Positions 1 through 12,679 of a stretch of 64,000 bases of DNA are shown here, one piece after another. Source of the DNA: Symsagittifera roscoffensis (taxonomy: Eukaryota > Xenacoelomorpha > Acoela > Convolutidae); contig NC_087065.1 in the NCBI RefSeq assembly GCF_963678635.1, positions 18,551,623 to 18,615,622 of the forward strand, read 5' to 3'. Every line of letters starts with the position of its first letter. The stretch's first letter is position 1. The translations under genes were made by a program, and so were the position numbers. The notes below the pieces were generated by a model, which was given only the letters and a program-made list of their open reading frames with translations, had not been told where the DNA came from and did not search any database.

Positions 1-767
1 TATATTTTTTGTTCAGACCACTCGAAGAGTGGAAAAGGAAATAATGGGTCCGTTTTTATTTTTGTTTCAAGCCAGTGTTGACTAGCTTAGTTAAAGCTCG
101 TAGATGGTCAAATATGCTATCATTTTAAAGCCTTATTGGTCGTGCCCTGAGTCAGATCGTAAAAAAACTCAAATATGATGTCGAGAAAAACTGGTCTGAA
201 TATTTTGCAGGCCAAATTGTTGCGATTTTTTGAAAGGCTACAAATCAATTACTATTTTAGCTTAATGTTTTTGCTCATGGTTGCAGCTTTTCACTTAATT
301 AAATCACTAGTTACTTAAAAAAAATACAATAAGTTGGGGAAAAAGTTTGCGATTCTTTTTTGAAATTAGTTTCTACTTTTGATAATTAACTTTGGAGGGA
401 GCACAGCAACCGGCGATATTTGTGATGTTAAGCCACGGAGCGCTTTGCTGGTGACTCTTTTTTTGAACACCTGCCGCAGAAAACTTTTCGACATACAATC
501 GACGTCTTACAGTGTCAACTGCGCTGCCTGAGGGGTGATGGGTTCACCGGTCGAGGTTTTTTGAGATCAAAATGAGCCAGTGGAAGGCTATAAAAACTCC
601 AGTTGACTCAATTGTTTCTAATTTCCCTCGCCGATGAATTGAAACTTATTTATCAAGTTCTAGACACGCTAAGATTTGATCTGTTCTTCGACAATTTGTC
701 CTTCAGGGAAAGGAGGCTCTACCGAAAAGCAAAACTCGTGGTACAAAAGTGTTTTTTTCGTTGATAG
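1..767. other. Intron or upstream sequence of the USP gene; no recognisable coding
   Basis: The exon at 768 begins in the middle of a zf-UBP domain, so this stretch should be intron and may hold an earlier exon. I looked for the expected CxxC...WxCxxC...CGR...H pattern on the + strand and did not find it. An open frame on the - strand (669-1028) is the shadow of the exon. Confidence 0.5.
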
Positions 768-3061
768 GTCAACGACCGATTTGTGTTCTGCTACGTGTGT
801 GACGACTATGTACTCAATGACAACGCAGCTGGTGACCTGAAGATCATCAGGAACATCCTGGAGTCCCAGCAGACTCAGTTGTTCGCAGTGTGTGAAACAC
901 GATCCGGACGAGTCCTCAGATCCGTCAGACCCAGCCATTCCGAAATAAAGGTGCAATTGGTTTTTATTGAGATAAAATGCCGCCAATTGTTTCATCTGCA
1001 CTTTAGAAAACGAACCGTGGAGTAGCATTTGGGAGTCTGAATTGTTCAGTGTATGGCGAGATGATCAAAAATTGAAACTTCTGTCGGCTTCTTGATTATT
1101 ACGGTTGCAGGAAGGATAAGATATTTCATGTCTTCTGAAAATCTAGGAGCTATATAGGCAGTCATAGAAAAAATTGCTTTTGAAATTAGTTCATACAAAA
1201 TTGCATAGTTTGATCAGTTGTCGCATTTTTTTTGTTCATGAATCATTTTATGTTGCTCTTGACTTTTGATTGTTAAAAAATATTATCCGAAAAAATGATG
1301 GAAACGATAGAGAAAGCAATTTCAGAACTGAAGAGACTGATGAAGGGTTTATTTTTTAAGGGCCAGAAGAAGAAAATCAAAGAAGAAGATAAGATGCTGA
1401 ATGCGTTGAGACAGTGGCGAGTATCCTCCATTCAAAGACATTACTATATATGGAAGGAAAGTACGACATTCCAGAAACACAAAAGAAAGCTCGAAAAGCT
1501 TAACAAGACGCCTCCTGTATCACCGCCCAGTGGTCGTCTAGCCGAGCTACTGAAATCGAAGAAAAGAAAAAATAACTCGCCAGAGAATGATGACTTACCA
1601 TTGTCATCCTTGAAATCGTCTATTGGTCGACCTCCATCAAAGAAAACGAAAACCGAGACCTCAGATTCAGTTGAAATACCACGAAAGAGGCCTAAAATTG
1701 CTTTAACTCCAGGAATCCTTGGACTGCGGAACTTGGGTAACACGTGCTACTTGAACTCAATTCTGCAAGTGCTGGGTCATCTTTTGCCATTCACTGAGTT
1801 TTTCCTCCGTCTTAACATATCTGGATTCTCCAATCCACCTCAGTCGCCAACTCCGCTGAACAAACACGATGTACTACCAGTGAGTCCTTTGAGTCCACTG
1901 GCTACAGCTCTCGAAGAAGAACTAGCGAAGTTAACCGCTGAAACCGAAGAATCAATGTGTTCGTCTAGCATTACATCGTCCATACGAAAACGAAGAATAA
2001 AACGAATGTCGACTTCAGAATGTTATCAACTCGTTAGTCGCAAAACATGCAACGGTCTTGAAGGTGGATCAACTTTGTCGTCAGTATTACGTCATAGTAT
2101 CGCGACAGATTCGGCTGCTGTCTCTTTGGACAACTCGGAAACGTGTTCGGAAGTTGACGAAGAGTCTAGCGAAGTCGTTTTATCCGAGGAGTTACATGCC
2201 TTACTTCGGGTTATGTGGGCAGGGAAGCATCATTTAGTGGCGCCTTTTGGCCTCTTACACAGCGTGTGGAAAACGATTCCGTTTCTGAGGGGTCACGCAC
2301 AACAAGATGCTCAAGAGTTTCTTCAGGTGTTTCTTGATCGAATAGAGCGTGAATTAATTGGTTATTCGCCTAGCGTTAAATACAAGTTGGAAGATCTTTT
2401 CTACGGCGAAATAGCTAGCGAAGTCAGCTGTCTTAAGTGTAACTCAGAGAATAAAGTTCTGGAAAGGTTCTCAGACCTACCACTGGAGTTCCCAGAAAGG
2501 TTTCAAAGCAGCCGATGTTCAAAAATGGAGTCTTGTAATGTCTATGAAATGTTGGCTCAGTTTACAAATACTGAGTCTTTGGGACGAGTGTATAGTTGCG
2601 AGTTCTGCAAATCGAATCAACGTCTTAGACGGAAACAGATTCTTACAGACGCAGAGAAGCGACTCGTTTTTACCAAGTTACCTCTAATTCTCACTGTTCA
2701 CTTCAAACGGTTTCGGTGGTTTGGGAGAACGGGACGTGAAAAGATCAATGCTCACGTTGATTTCCCGTTCGAGTTGGACCTTTCGGAATATATGGGAAAA
2801 GATCTCGGAGAACATGCTACCTATACTCTACAAGCAGTTGTGAGACACCATGGCAGTGGCTTTACATCTGGACATTACACAGCTTACTGCTGGAACTATA
2901 CTTCACAATTTTGGGTTCACTTCAACGATGCAAAACCAGAAAGATGCACGGAAGATGATATCAAACACACTCAAGCGTACATTCTTTTCTATGTAAAAAG
3001 AAATGTGGATTTCCAAAAACTGGGGTTTAAAGTTCTGAATATAGTCGAGAACTCAAATTGA
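768..3061 (+). CDS. USP44/49-like ubiquitin carboxyl-terminal hydrolase, 5' end missing
   Basis: Cysteine protease that removes ubiquitin from proteins; USP44/49 relatives act in the nucleus on histone and mitotic substrates (family knowledge). Two exons are supported: 768-950 (after an AG acceptor; donor AAG|gtgc) and 1361-3061 (acceptor tttattttttaag). Exon one encodes the second half of a zf-UBP zinc finger ([17 protein letters not shown]) and the TRSGR-LRS stretch typical of USP44/49. Exon two has the Cys box ([13 protein letters not shown], catalytic Cys codon 1745-1747), QQDAQEFL, two CxxC zinc pairs (SCLKC, SCEFC), the His box (GHYTAYC, His codon 2873-2875) and the following FND Asp. 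All catalytic residues are present. The ATG at 1295 opens a longer ORF, but its first 22 codons are probably intron: the 1361 acceptor is in phase with exon one. The N-terminal half of the zinc finger was not found and is probably left of the window. About 627 residues are visible. Confidence 0.85.
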
Positions 3062-3339
3062 ACTGAACGTTTATTGATTTGTTATAAATGCGGGAGAAGT
3101 AAGTGATTTCCAAATATTTTCGTATCAAATATCTTGTCTTTGATTCCTTTTTAGTTCTGTAAGATTAATCGCTTTCTTTATTTTTGTGCATTTAATGTCT
3201 TAACCTAATTTTATGGTGAATTCTTATGAGTTTTTCACAAATGTGGCAATAGGTCTCATTTAAAAGTTAGCAGAAATTTACTTCTAGAATATACAATTTC
3301 CAGGATGAAGATTGGGTTTTGAATAGAGATGGTTTTGGT

Positions 3340-3546
3340 TGGTGCCCAAAATAAGACGACAGGCAATTACGACGACAAGACATTAAGACGACAAATAAGC
3401 GTTAAAATATGTAAAGTAAGCTGGTCGTGTTTAAGCGGCTGATTTTCTGAGAAATAAAATAGAGGAATTTGCGTGTAGCGTCGTCTTTAAGTACCACCAA
3501 AAGTGTTTGTCGTCTTAACAGCTGTCGTCTTTTTTGCCGGACACCA
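3340..3546. mobile_element. 207-bp hairpin MITE with 7-bp target duplication
   Basis: Left end TGGTGCCCAAAATAAGACGAC and the reverse complement of the right end (TGGTGTCCGGCAAAAAAGAC...) form imperfect terminal inverted repeats of about 25 bp. The motif AAGACGAC recurs several times inside, in both orientations. The flanks carry the same 7 bp, TTTTGGT, at 3333-3339 and 3547-3553. No coding capacity, so it is non-autonomous; superfamily not assigned. Confidence 0.65.
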
Positions 3547-4559
3547 TTTTGGTTTAATGTCAGCAATATAAAACAATGCAGAATCGTTTTTAAATATCAA
3601 TAATTGTAGTGAAGACAATTTAATTAATTGTCTCTATAAAGCTGAATGAAATTTCGGGTTTTTTTTTCCACTAAATTATCTAAGTTTTCTGAAATTGCAT
3701 TAATTTTAGCAGAAAACTGTGAATTAGAAATTGTTTTTGAAATTCAAATAGATCTGAGGCCGTAAATTTTTTATTTGAAATTTTGAAGTTGATTATTTCA
3801 GTCTGTTCGATTTTTCTAATGATTCGATGAACGTAGTTCAGACTCGTATATAATAGGTCGTGATGATTTTTTTTCGAGAAAAGTTTCATATTTGTTCCGG
3901 CTGAAATTGAGACGCTCATTGATACCTTTTTATTTGACTTTTGGCTATGTTTTTTTTTCATGCAGTTGGGACAGTAAATATTGAACTGTTAAGTCCTAAA
4001 AACCAAAAGAGGTTAGCTATGATCATTCGCTATCGGTTCATGTAACAAATTTGCTGCAAGTCAAAGTTAATGCTGCACAATGCTTCTTGAAAATGTACAT
4101 TTTGGAGGATAAAAAAATGTTTAATTTTTTCCACGAAAAAGCCTTAAAAATCGTTCACTCTCAATTCGTTGTTGTTTGAAGTTCGATTTTTGATATTTTT
4201 AACAAATCAAGTTCAATTGTTTAAATCAAGGAAAATTGCGCTCTCGATTAACAAAAGTGCAAATGGCGCGAACAAATGTGAATGACTTTCAATTGAAAAA
4301 TGGATTTAGGTAACTTTTTGTATTCGGCTCAGAAATCCTAAAAATAAAGACTATTTCAAGACTATTTTTCAAAATTAAAGACTATTTGAAGACCAGTGTG
4401 TTCGTGTCATTTGCTTTTTGTTAATCGAGAAGGTAATACGCCATACTTTTTTATTAGGTTTAATTTAGGTTATTTTTCGCTAGTGCATAATTATAACGCT
4501 CGTATGGCCATATCCAGTTTGTGCACCGACCGTTACTACATGCGTTGGTCCCTTTTGTA

Positions 4560-5700
4560 ATCTATCATTTATGTAAATGCGGGTTTCACTATTTCGCCAT
4601 GTTTAAGGTTTTTTAACGTATTATTTTTGCATGTTTAACGAAATAATTTTTGCACGTTTAGACTATAACGTATTTTGCAATGGTTAAGAAATAGTGCAAG
4701 TAAATATTGGTAGGGTGTCATTGTTCCCCCAGGAGTTGCGAAATTGGCCTCCACTTATGAATACATGAATACCTAAAATCTTTTTAGTTTGCGAGACACG
4801 ACAATTTTTTTAAAAAATTTTGGAAAATTTAAAGCGAAAAAATTGAAATTCCCAACCCTGTAATTGGGTGCTGTCAGGTTACTCACAGGGGTTGCAAATC
4901 TGGTGTACTAAATTGACTGCTGAAATTTTTGTGCTTTTTGAGATATGACGTTTTCATGATTTTTCCAAAATTTTCAGAAAATTTAGATTAAAAAAACATA
5001 GTCTTGGATTCTTTGAAAAGTTTGAACTTCCCAACACTGGTGTTAGATGCTGTGAGGGTAATCTCAGATATTGGAAATCTTGCGTCCAAATGCTTGTAGT
5101 TTCCGAGATATGACTTTTTTTTATTTGTACAAAAGTTACCAAAAATTGAGATAAATGTTTTTAACTAAATTGGTAATTCACATCTCTATAGCTTGGTGCT
5201 GCCCGGGTAGTCTCAGAAATTGCAAATCTTTCCTCCGAATGTGACTGCTGAAATCATTTTAGTATCGAAGACAAGACATTTTTCAATATTTTTTTTGTAG
5301 ATTTTTCAAAAACTCGATTTTAATGAAGTTTCACGGAATCTGTAATTCCCAACACTATAATGGAGAAATATGTGGGTACTCCCAGAGATTGCATTGCTTT
5401 CCTCTAAATTTGACTGCTCAAGTCATTTTAGTTTCCGAGATAAGCTTTTTTTGATTTTTCAAAACTTTTTAAAAACTTAATCTAAAAAAACTTAACAGTT
5501 TAAAAAATTCTCAAGACTATAGTGGGGTGCAGTCCAAGTACTCTCAGGAAAATACCTGGACTCCAAATACACATTTCATTTTGCTAGCTAAGACGTTTTT
5601 TTTTTCAAAAAATTTGAACAGTTTCAATTTCAAAAGAAGTACTTTTCAAAAGTTGAAATTGTCGTCCTAATATTGTTGCTCAAATTTTCGAAATTGACGT
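4560..5700. repeat. Composite repeat: leader plus degenerate ~160-bp tandem satellite
   Basis: The leader at about 4560-4700 (AAATGCGGG..TTCACTAT, then three CATGTTTAA/ACGTTTA-type lines) precedes an array of diverged units. Each unit carries roughly: CCCAACCCTGTAATTGGGTG, a CTGTCAG-GTACTCTCAGG core, a GGTTGC, an AATATGACTGCTCAAAT-like stretch, and GAGATATGACGTTTTT followed by an A/T-rich tail. The same leader and units recur at 12.68-14.65 kb. Confidence 0.7.
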
Positions 5701-6715
5701 TTTTTAATATTATTTCAAAATATTTTATGAAACTAAAAATTAAATTAAGAAAAAATTATGTTTTTAACCTAATTACGCTGGATTTGATGGCAGCAAACAT
5801 TTTACCTACGGGCTAATGAAAAGAAAGAACTAAGTTAATTAACGGTTTAATTCATGGTTTCACAATGAGATCGTTAAATCTAGAGGGCATCGGCCATTTG
5901 TTCAATTTTTGAAATCAAAAGCGTTGTTTGATAATTTTTGAAATCAAAAGCGTTGTTTGATGATTTTTATATTGTTTTATGATTAGGTAGTTTAGATAAG
6001 TTGTATGATTAGGTTATTTTATTTATAATAGAAAACAATTATTTAAAAATGCCTAAAAAATTAAGCCTAATGTGATGAATTTTGGTCTCGATAACTCATT
6101 TTGGTCTCAAGGAAGAAGATCAGCGAGGCAAAGCTTATGTGTTTAAGTGTTCATAATGATCGTAGTGACGGAATTTGTAGAGGCGGATTTTTTAAATTAG
6201 TTGGTCGTTTGTAATAATGTCCTAATACCGCTTTAGGTGCCATTTTTATTTTGTTTCATTTGAACTTTAGAACAAGGATTATTAAATGGTTGTGAACATG
6301 AATAAAAATACCACAGTCGACTTGAAAGTTTAGTCGACTTGAAAAAATGACGAAAATTTTGACTTGTTTAAAATTTCCATTCATCCTCTTTTTTATAGCA
6401 AAAAGCTTGACGAGTCCTGGATAGGGTTTTTTCGACTTGACTGGATAACAAATATAATTGGCTAAAGGTCTGCCGATTCTATAAATGATTTTTCACTTAA
6501 ATGCTGAAGCAGCGCATTTTTAAAAACCCTTAAATGGTGCGTATTGCGATAAATTAATTATTTAGTTGATATACCATTATTTGCATCATTTACAGGAAAA
6601 CATAATGCGGTAACTATTGCTGAAAAAAATGTGATTTCTTTCTGTCGCAGCGTGAAAACTTGCTCCATCTTGTCACTAAATTCAACACACATTTTACACG
6701 ATCTCTAATTTAGTC

Positions 6716-9657
6716 ATGAAGATCACCAAGCTAAAATTTCTACAGTTCGGCGCTTTGGTTTTGTTGTGAGTTTGTTTTAACCGAATTTGTTGCTTGTCCA
6801 ACCCGCTAGTTTTTCATAAAACTAAAATTAATTTTAGCCTTTATGCCAGCATGACAATCAAACTTTTTGGAGAGAAGATTGCGTCTCGCATTTTGGATTC
6901 TCGCACATCTGAGAGCATTAATGAAAATATAAATGAGACTTCATATTATATTGATCAGCTGAAATTAAAGAATCCAAATAAAATTCACAAGATTTTGATA
7001 ACTACTGTTGGACGCTCGGGATCGTCTGTTTTTGGACAACTATTGAGTCAGATGTCAGCTAAGTCGTGGTATGTTTTCGAGCCATTCCATCAGTACTCGA
7101 AGAAAACAAACAGGTTGGATTCTTTTCAATTCAAACACTATTTCAATTAAGCCGCATAAGAACAGAATGTGCAAACTTTTATTTCAATCTGTATAACCTG
7201 CGTGATCGGCAAGATGTTTTGCAACTGAAATTTTCGGTAATTTTATTTAGCTTTACAATTGCTACTCGAAACTAATCTAAGCTTTTGCTCTCGCAGCGTC
7301 AGGAAAAAATACACTAATGGACAAAACTAAACGCAAATGTCTCGGATATGTCTGGAAGAGAGAAAATGTTTACAAAACTTTTTTTTGTTTTGTTGGTCCG
7401 CCCCAACAGCAAAGAAAAATTGTAATTGTTATAGTGCGAGACTTGCAGGGCTTCAGGTAATTTGCTTTAACCAAATTCGTCATAATTTTGAAGGCTGAAA
7501 TAATCGTCGCGTTTAATTAATTGGCACTCACGCGTTGAACATCATTCATAATTTTTGAAAAATTGACAATTTCTAACCACTCGAGTTTTCACAAAAAGAT
7601 TGCAGGTTTATTACCTTTTTCAGATGAATATAGGGAGTTAATGTTTTCATTGAACAGTAATTTTTTTGTTGAAAGTTATAAAGTTTAAAAAAACGAAGTG
7701 ATTTTAACTAACATAAATCGTGCGATTTTCCAATAAAAATAATTAATATTTCATTTACGTTTAAGTTTGAGTTCTTCTTGGTTTAAATTTTGATTTTCAA
7801 TTAAATTCCGCCAAAACACGTTCGGCCTCGTAATGTTGAAGAGCGTAACAGTGATATATATTACTACAAAATTTGAAAGTTAAAAAAGTTCAAAATTAAT
7901 TCAATCGTTTTTTTGTTCAGTTTCTTGAATTCATTGATACTTTTCCATTTCCAACTGTCTGTCAGCTATGTTTTTGGCAGCTGTCTAAAATTGATAACCT
8001 GGCTGAAAATTGACCCAACATTTTGGGTATGGTAGGTTGAAGTTTTTTATGGCGCTTTGAAATTTGCCAACTTTGAAAAATTTATATTCGATTTTTCGCT
8101 TATTGTGTAGTAGAGGCAGTAAAATATCTGTAAACTGGGTGGGGGGAGGGGGCGGGGGTAAACTGACGAGGGGTAAACTGGGTGGGGGAAGGGGGCGGGG
8201 AATAAACTGACTAGGGGTAAACTGTGGGGGGAGGGTTTAAACTGGAAAAAGGGGTTGTTAAAAGAGGCGATGGAGTTTACGTAATATAGAAAAAAGTAGA
8301 GAAAACTTTAATAAACAAAATTTTGTGTTAAAAGTAAAAATTTATGAAACCTAATACGTAGCAACTGGACGAAGCAAGAAACGAGATAACTTGAAATTTT
8401 TTGTAAAATTCATAATTTCTTCTCCAAAAGACACTATAATCGTTTATAATCTTTTACACTATTACACTATAATACCTCAAAAAGCTGGTAGAGGATTGTA
8501 GTATTATATAAAATCCCTATTTACTGTGATTCCGGTTCCAATAAAAAAGACCAATTGCGACTTTCAGCCCTGTTTAGTTTTTGTTGGTAAAACACCTTAG
8601 CTAACTAGTTGACAGAGTTTTTGATAACGTCCCTCCTCTGCTGAAGAACTCAAAAAAGTAAAATTTTTTCGATTTTATTTAGGTATTTTTTGCGAGCATA
8701 AATGAGTTTGGAACATTATCTGCTATTTGCACTACAACCGGCTGCTATCCTTGTTAATATTTAGTTCTGTTACAAGCGTATCTTAATGAGTGATATATAA
8801 TTTGCTTGTTTTCCCATTGTTTAATAAAATTGTTCATTATCACAGATTCAAAACTGTGATGTTTTTCTGCCCAATCAGTTAAACGATTTGTTGGCTATTT
8901 CGTGTGAGAACTTGCGTGAGTTTCGTTTCTTTTCCTGCGTTTTTGCAAGATTCAACGCCGAACCCAAGGAAGCATTTCGGCTTCTGTGTGGCTTCCTGAC
9001 ATGTGACGTGCCTGGAGATCTCAAGAAGAAAGTATACAACCACAACTTCGCTCGTCTCACCAGACGGGACTCCCGATTGAAGCCCAGTAATCCAACGGTG
9101 TAGTTGTGTTTTTGTTTATATTGGTTCCTTGCTTCAAGTAAATCAATCGAAAGGTTGAATAGGTTGAACGTTTAAATTGAAATGTGCTAGAGATTTTAGC
9201 AGACTCAGAACAATTATAAAGTCAGATAGCTACTTTCAAACTTAGTTTTGCTCCTGAACTGAACGTAGCTATGGTAAATAAAACAATAAATTTTTTCAAA
9301 TGCTTGAAAAATGTGTATCGCAATGTGTATTCCAAACGTTTTCGAAAATAATAAAGTTGCATATAATAACTTTATTTTTTTTCTAGCGCTAGAATTATTG
9401 AATAAAAAGTGTTTCACATCCGAAGTTTTCTTTTGTTACGACGACGTTTTGCAATCATCTGATGAATTTCAGGCTCCGGAAGAAGAACAGTTTAAAGAAC
9501 TCTGTCCTGCTTCAGACTTGCGAATCATCAAGAGCATCCGACTATCCTTCTTGCCAGTCGAGGTTCAAAATATGATTTACAGACAACTGTTGGATCTGTT
9601 TCCAGATTTGGTCATCATCATTTTGTACAGAGACCCTAGGAAGGTCTACTTGTCCTC
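6716..9657 (+). CDS. Carbohydrate (Golgi) sulfotransferase, exons 1-5
   Basis: Transfers sulfate from PAPS to sugar residues of glycans in the Golgi lumen (CHST1/2/3/7-type family). Exons read from splice signals with consistent phase: 6716-6765, 6838-7113, 7152-7236, 8846-9086, 9387-9657. Exon 1 and the start of exon 2 give a short cytosolic tail and a signal anchor (ALVLFLYASMTIKLF), as expected for a type II Golgi protein. Exon 2 holds the 5'-phosphosulfate loop (TTVGRSGSSVFGQLL) and YVFEPFHQ. Exon 5 ends with the 3'-phosphate site (ILYRDPRKVYLSS). Intron 2 is only 38 bp; it is needed because exon 2 otherwise runs into a stop. The exon 4 donor is uncertain: 9086 gives the right phase, while 9097 would leave a stop in exon 5. 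Confidence 0.8.
8125..8255. repeat. G-rich minisatellite in sulfotransferase intron 3
   Basis: Four to five imperfect units built on GGGGTAAACTG with runs of 4-7 G (for example GGTGGGGGGAGGGGGCGGGGG). The G runs lie on the + strand, so the transcribed intron could form G-quadruplexes. Confidence 0.7.
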
Positions 9658-11101
9658 GTGAGTAATGAATCAGACTTATATTGATATTAAAATTTATTAG
9701 AATTATAATTTGATAATTTCATTCTCAAAATAAATGAGATAGGTATTGAGGTGAAATCTTTCCTCCTCAAATTCAAAAAAAAACGAGCAAATTTTTCTTC
9801 GTAAAGTTTTGGAAGTAATTTCGTTTGTACCGCCAAATTGATGTGTAAGTGTAGCTTGAATTGTTTCAGTAGCAGTAAAAGCTAAAAATAGCAGTTTTTA
9901 GTTGCAGTATTGCAAATTTTGATTGAAGATCAACACTTTTTCAACTTTTGGTAAAAAGTATATAATGAAATTTACAAGTTTCAAATTGGAAAAAAAATGT
10001 TTACTTCTCAAATACCAAGAGCAAGAATATCAAAAAGCGCGTTGTTGATAAGTCGACGAGCGTAGTGATTTCGATGAGCGAAGAGTCGATGCCTGTTTCC
10101 TTGAGTTCATTAACTCTTTTTCAACTGTCTGTTCAAGAAAAAGTAAATTGTTCTTTCTCAGGAATCGATTTTTCGCGGTTTAAATGCTAATTTATTTCCG
10201 TCTCATTCTATATTATTAAATTTCAGTGAACGTGGTAAAGACACTTATAGAGCTCGTGATGATTTAATTTATTTTTTTTAATAGGAAAAAGTCTTAATAT
10301 TTGTTCAATTCAAAATCATTATGATTGAAAATCAAATTACGCTCTTCAATTGCAACAGCTGATTTCGAAAATGATTTTTTCCGAGAAATATTAAATTTTC
10401 TATCGCATTTTTTCAAATTGGGTTAAATTTATCAAAAGCGTCTCAATCATAAGTTGTTCTTCAAATTATAAAGTCAATCACTTTTTTAAGTTTCCTTGTG
10501 TTACTGACTCTTCTCCACCTGGTTTTTGGCTACGTTGTTTTTCTAAATAGATGGCAAATTATGCTCTGATAGTAAAATATTTAAGTGGACGCTACGGGGA
10601 ATCGACCTCTTGACTACCCAAAGTGTCCTCTTTTGCTACTATTTTCTGACGTTCATTTTTTGGCGGATCGACTCTTAATTTTTTCTAAAAGCGTTTCTGG
10701 TGCAAAAATTTGCTACTTTTGAGGGCAGAGTATGCGCCAGGAAACCTTGCCTGCGGTTTTGAATTTTTAAAAGTTTGCTCGCAGTTAGTTCTTAATCTGA
10801 AACTCATGGAAAATTGTTTTCAGAAGTTTTTTTGTCTCTTTGTTTTCATTGACTATTTTGACCCTTGCGATAATCAGATGCACTGCGGAAAACTGCGATT
10901 TGTGCAGTTATTAATCTATTAACCTTTTAATAATTATCTGGCGCACGCTGATTCGTTCAAATCTCGCTTTTGCCTGCAACTTCAGACCATGAGGCAAAAA
11001 TTTGTCACAAGCATCCATTGGCCTCAGTTGACAATTGGTAATGCTTCAAAAATTACAATTCACGGCAATTTATTATAACAAATAGAAAGCCAATCTATCT
11101 A

Positions 11102-12564
11102 CGGGGTCTTTCAGTTAGAATGGTTTTTTTGAAACGTCAATAACTTTTAAATGGAACATTGGATTTAACTGATCCTTTTTACATTTATTATATAACAGAT
11201 TAAGATTTTTGAACACGTACATAAGAGTTATAATAACTGCTGGAAATGTCCGCCATTTTCTTGAATACAAAGATGGAACCGCTTCTCAAAATTTGTTGCT
11301 GCTTTCACTCCCTGCGCCGGAGTTAGCGTTCCACAAGCGTTCTCCACGGTTTGCATAATATTTGGGACTGTCTGGGGGTTGGTATCAAATATCATTTCAC
11401 CCAAATGACTCCATAGCCAAAAATCCAATGGATCAATTCCGGGCTTTAGGTGGCCCAGGAATCGCACTCCTCCTGCTTATAATCCTCGCGCCAAATTTTG
11501 AGTGGAGCCATGTGACGACTCTCTCTGTGCAGTGGCACGTTGCAGCATCCTGCATTAACCACAGGCGCCGAAGATCGCGGTGTGTCAGAAGAATTGGCCA
11601 GAGTTTAGACTGCAACATGTCCAGATACGTCTGCTGGTTCAAAGTGACCGGATTTTTTCTTGCATCAACGAACAAGAATGGGCCCAATAAAGTACCTTTA
11701 AGTACCCCCACCCACCACATAGCCTTTTTCTTGCCTTGATATTTACACTCCAATATTTCTCGGGGATTTACAAGAGCCCAGTGTCTCCGGTTCTGAGAGT
11801 TTGGAGCAGAGTCCAAAACCCACCATTTTTCATCGGAGAAGATGACATTTGAGGCAAAATTGGTTGTCAAATTGAGCAAGTTGATAAACCAAAGACAAAA
11901 AGTATGTCGCATTTGGTAATTGACTGGGGATATTTTCTGGGTTTTAATAATTTTAAATGGCTTTAATTTTAGCTCTTTCGCGATCCTCCTTAGTGTTGTT
12001 TTTGAGTATTCAAGGTTCGATGCGGCTTTACTGATTGAGTGGGTAGGGTTTCTTTGGAAGTTAGCTTAAACACGGTTCTTAGCATTGGTATCTTGCGTTA
12101 TTTCAGTTCCTTTGCGATTGGAAGTCGCATGGAGTGCTTGATAATCTTCTTGAATTTTTCCCCATACACGAGAAAAATGATGACCTTTCAATCTTGTGCT
12201 TTCAAGAGGCGTGATATTGAAGTCCTGGATATATTGCCGGCGTACTAAGGTTAGATTGTCAAGTCTTGCAAATAAGCAAATAATGTGTTTCTTTTGCTCA
12301 ACAGTAAAAGGCATAGTGAACATTCAAACAGGGTAGAAAAGGCTAACTGCATATGCTTACTCAGCCTGTGTGAACATGTTTTGTTAGACGTCTGATTTTC
12401 CCGCTGTAAATTTTCCCACGTGTTCTAAATTATTATAACTTTTGTGTACGTGTTGTAAAATCTTAAGCTGTCATATAATAAATGTAAAAAGAATCAGTTA
12501 ACTTCAATGTTCCATTTTAAAGTTATAGACGTTTCAAAAAAACCATTCTAACTGAAAGACCCTG
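11102..12564 (-). mobile_element. Mariner/Tc1-like DNA transposon with ~138-bp terminal inverted repeats
   Basis: The left end (CGGGGTCTTTCAGTTAGAAT...) and the reverse complement of the right end (CAGGGTCTTTCAGTTAGAAT...) match over about 138 bp with few differences. Both ends abut a TA dinucleotide (11100-11101 and 12565-12566), the target duplication of this superfamily. The element sits beside a (TCTA)n microsatellite, and the left flank also ends in TCTATCTA, so it inserted into or next to the microsatellite. Encodes a broken transposase on the - strand. Confidence 0.88.
11228..12323 (-). pseudogene. Mariner/Tc1-like transposase, frameshifted
   Basis: Three open pieces in order on the - strand: 12066-12323 (N-terminal helix-turn-helix-like, starting MPFTVEQKKHIICLF), 11433-11912 (catalytic core with VIFSDEKWW, the first Asp, and WLMQDAATCH, the second Asp) and 11228-11467 (DPLDFWLWSHL, third-Asp region). 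The last two overlap in different frames, so at least one frameshift lies near 11433-11467. In the third motif the residue usually Asp (in S-P-D-L-x-P) appears to be Gly. Breaks plus this loss mean no activity is expected. Confidence 0.82.
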
Positions 12565-12578
12565 TATATCTATCTATG

Positions 12579-12626
<48 letters not shown>

Positions 12627-12631
12627 CCATA

Positions 12632-12667
<36 letters not shown>
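12565..12667. repeat. (TCTA)n microsatellite
   Basis: Tetranucleotide TCTA/TATC repeated more than 20 times with a short interruption (CCCATA) near 12626-12631; directly abuts the right end of the mariner-like element. Confidence 0.95.
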
Positions 12668-12679
12668 AAGGCTTTTATG

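Larger units (their letters stand above)
3062..6715. other. Gene-free stretch between USP and sulfotransferase genes
   Basis: AT-rich DNA without a supportable gene. It contains a MITE at 3340-3546, a dispersed repeat followed by a degenerate ~160-bp satellite at about 4560-5700, and a short tandem duplication (unit of about 32 bp, around AAATCAAAAGCGTTGTTTGA) near 5910-5970. Short open frames on the - strand here are low complexity. Confidence 0.6.

Noticed and set aside
7152..7275. Reading exon 3 of the sulfotransferase as a continuation of a separate 69-codon ORF
   Set aside because: Splice signals and phase place it as an internal exon between 7113 and 8846.
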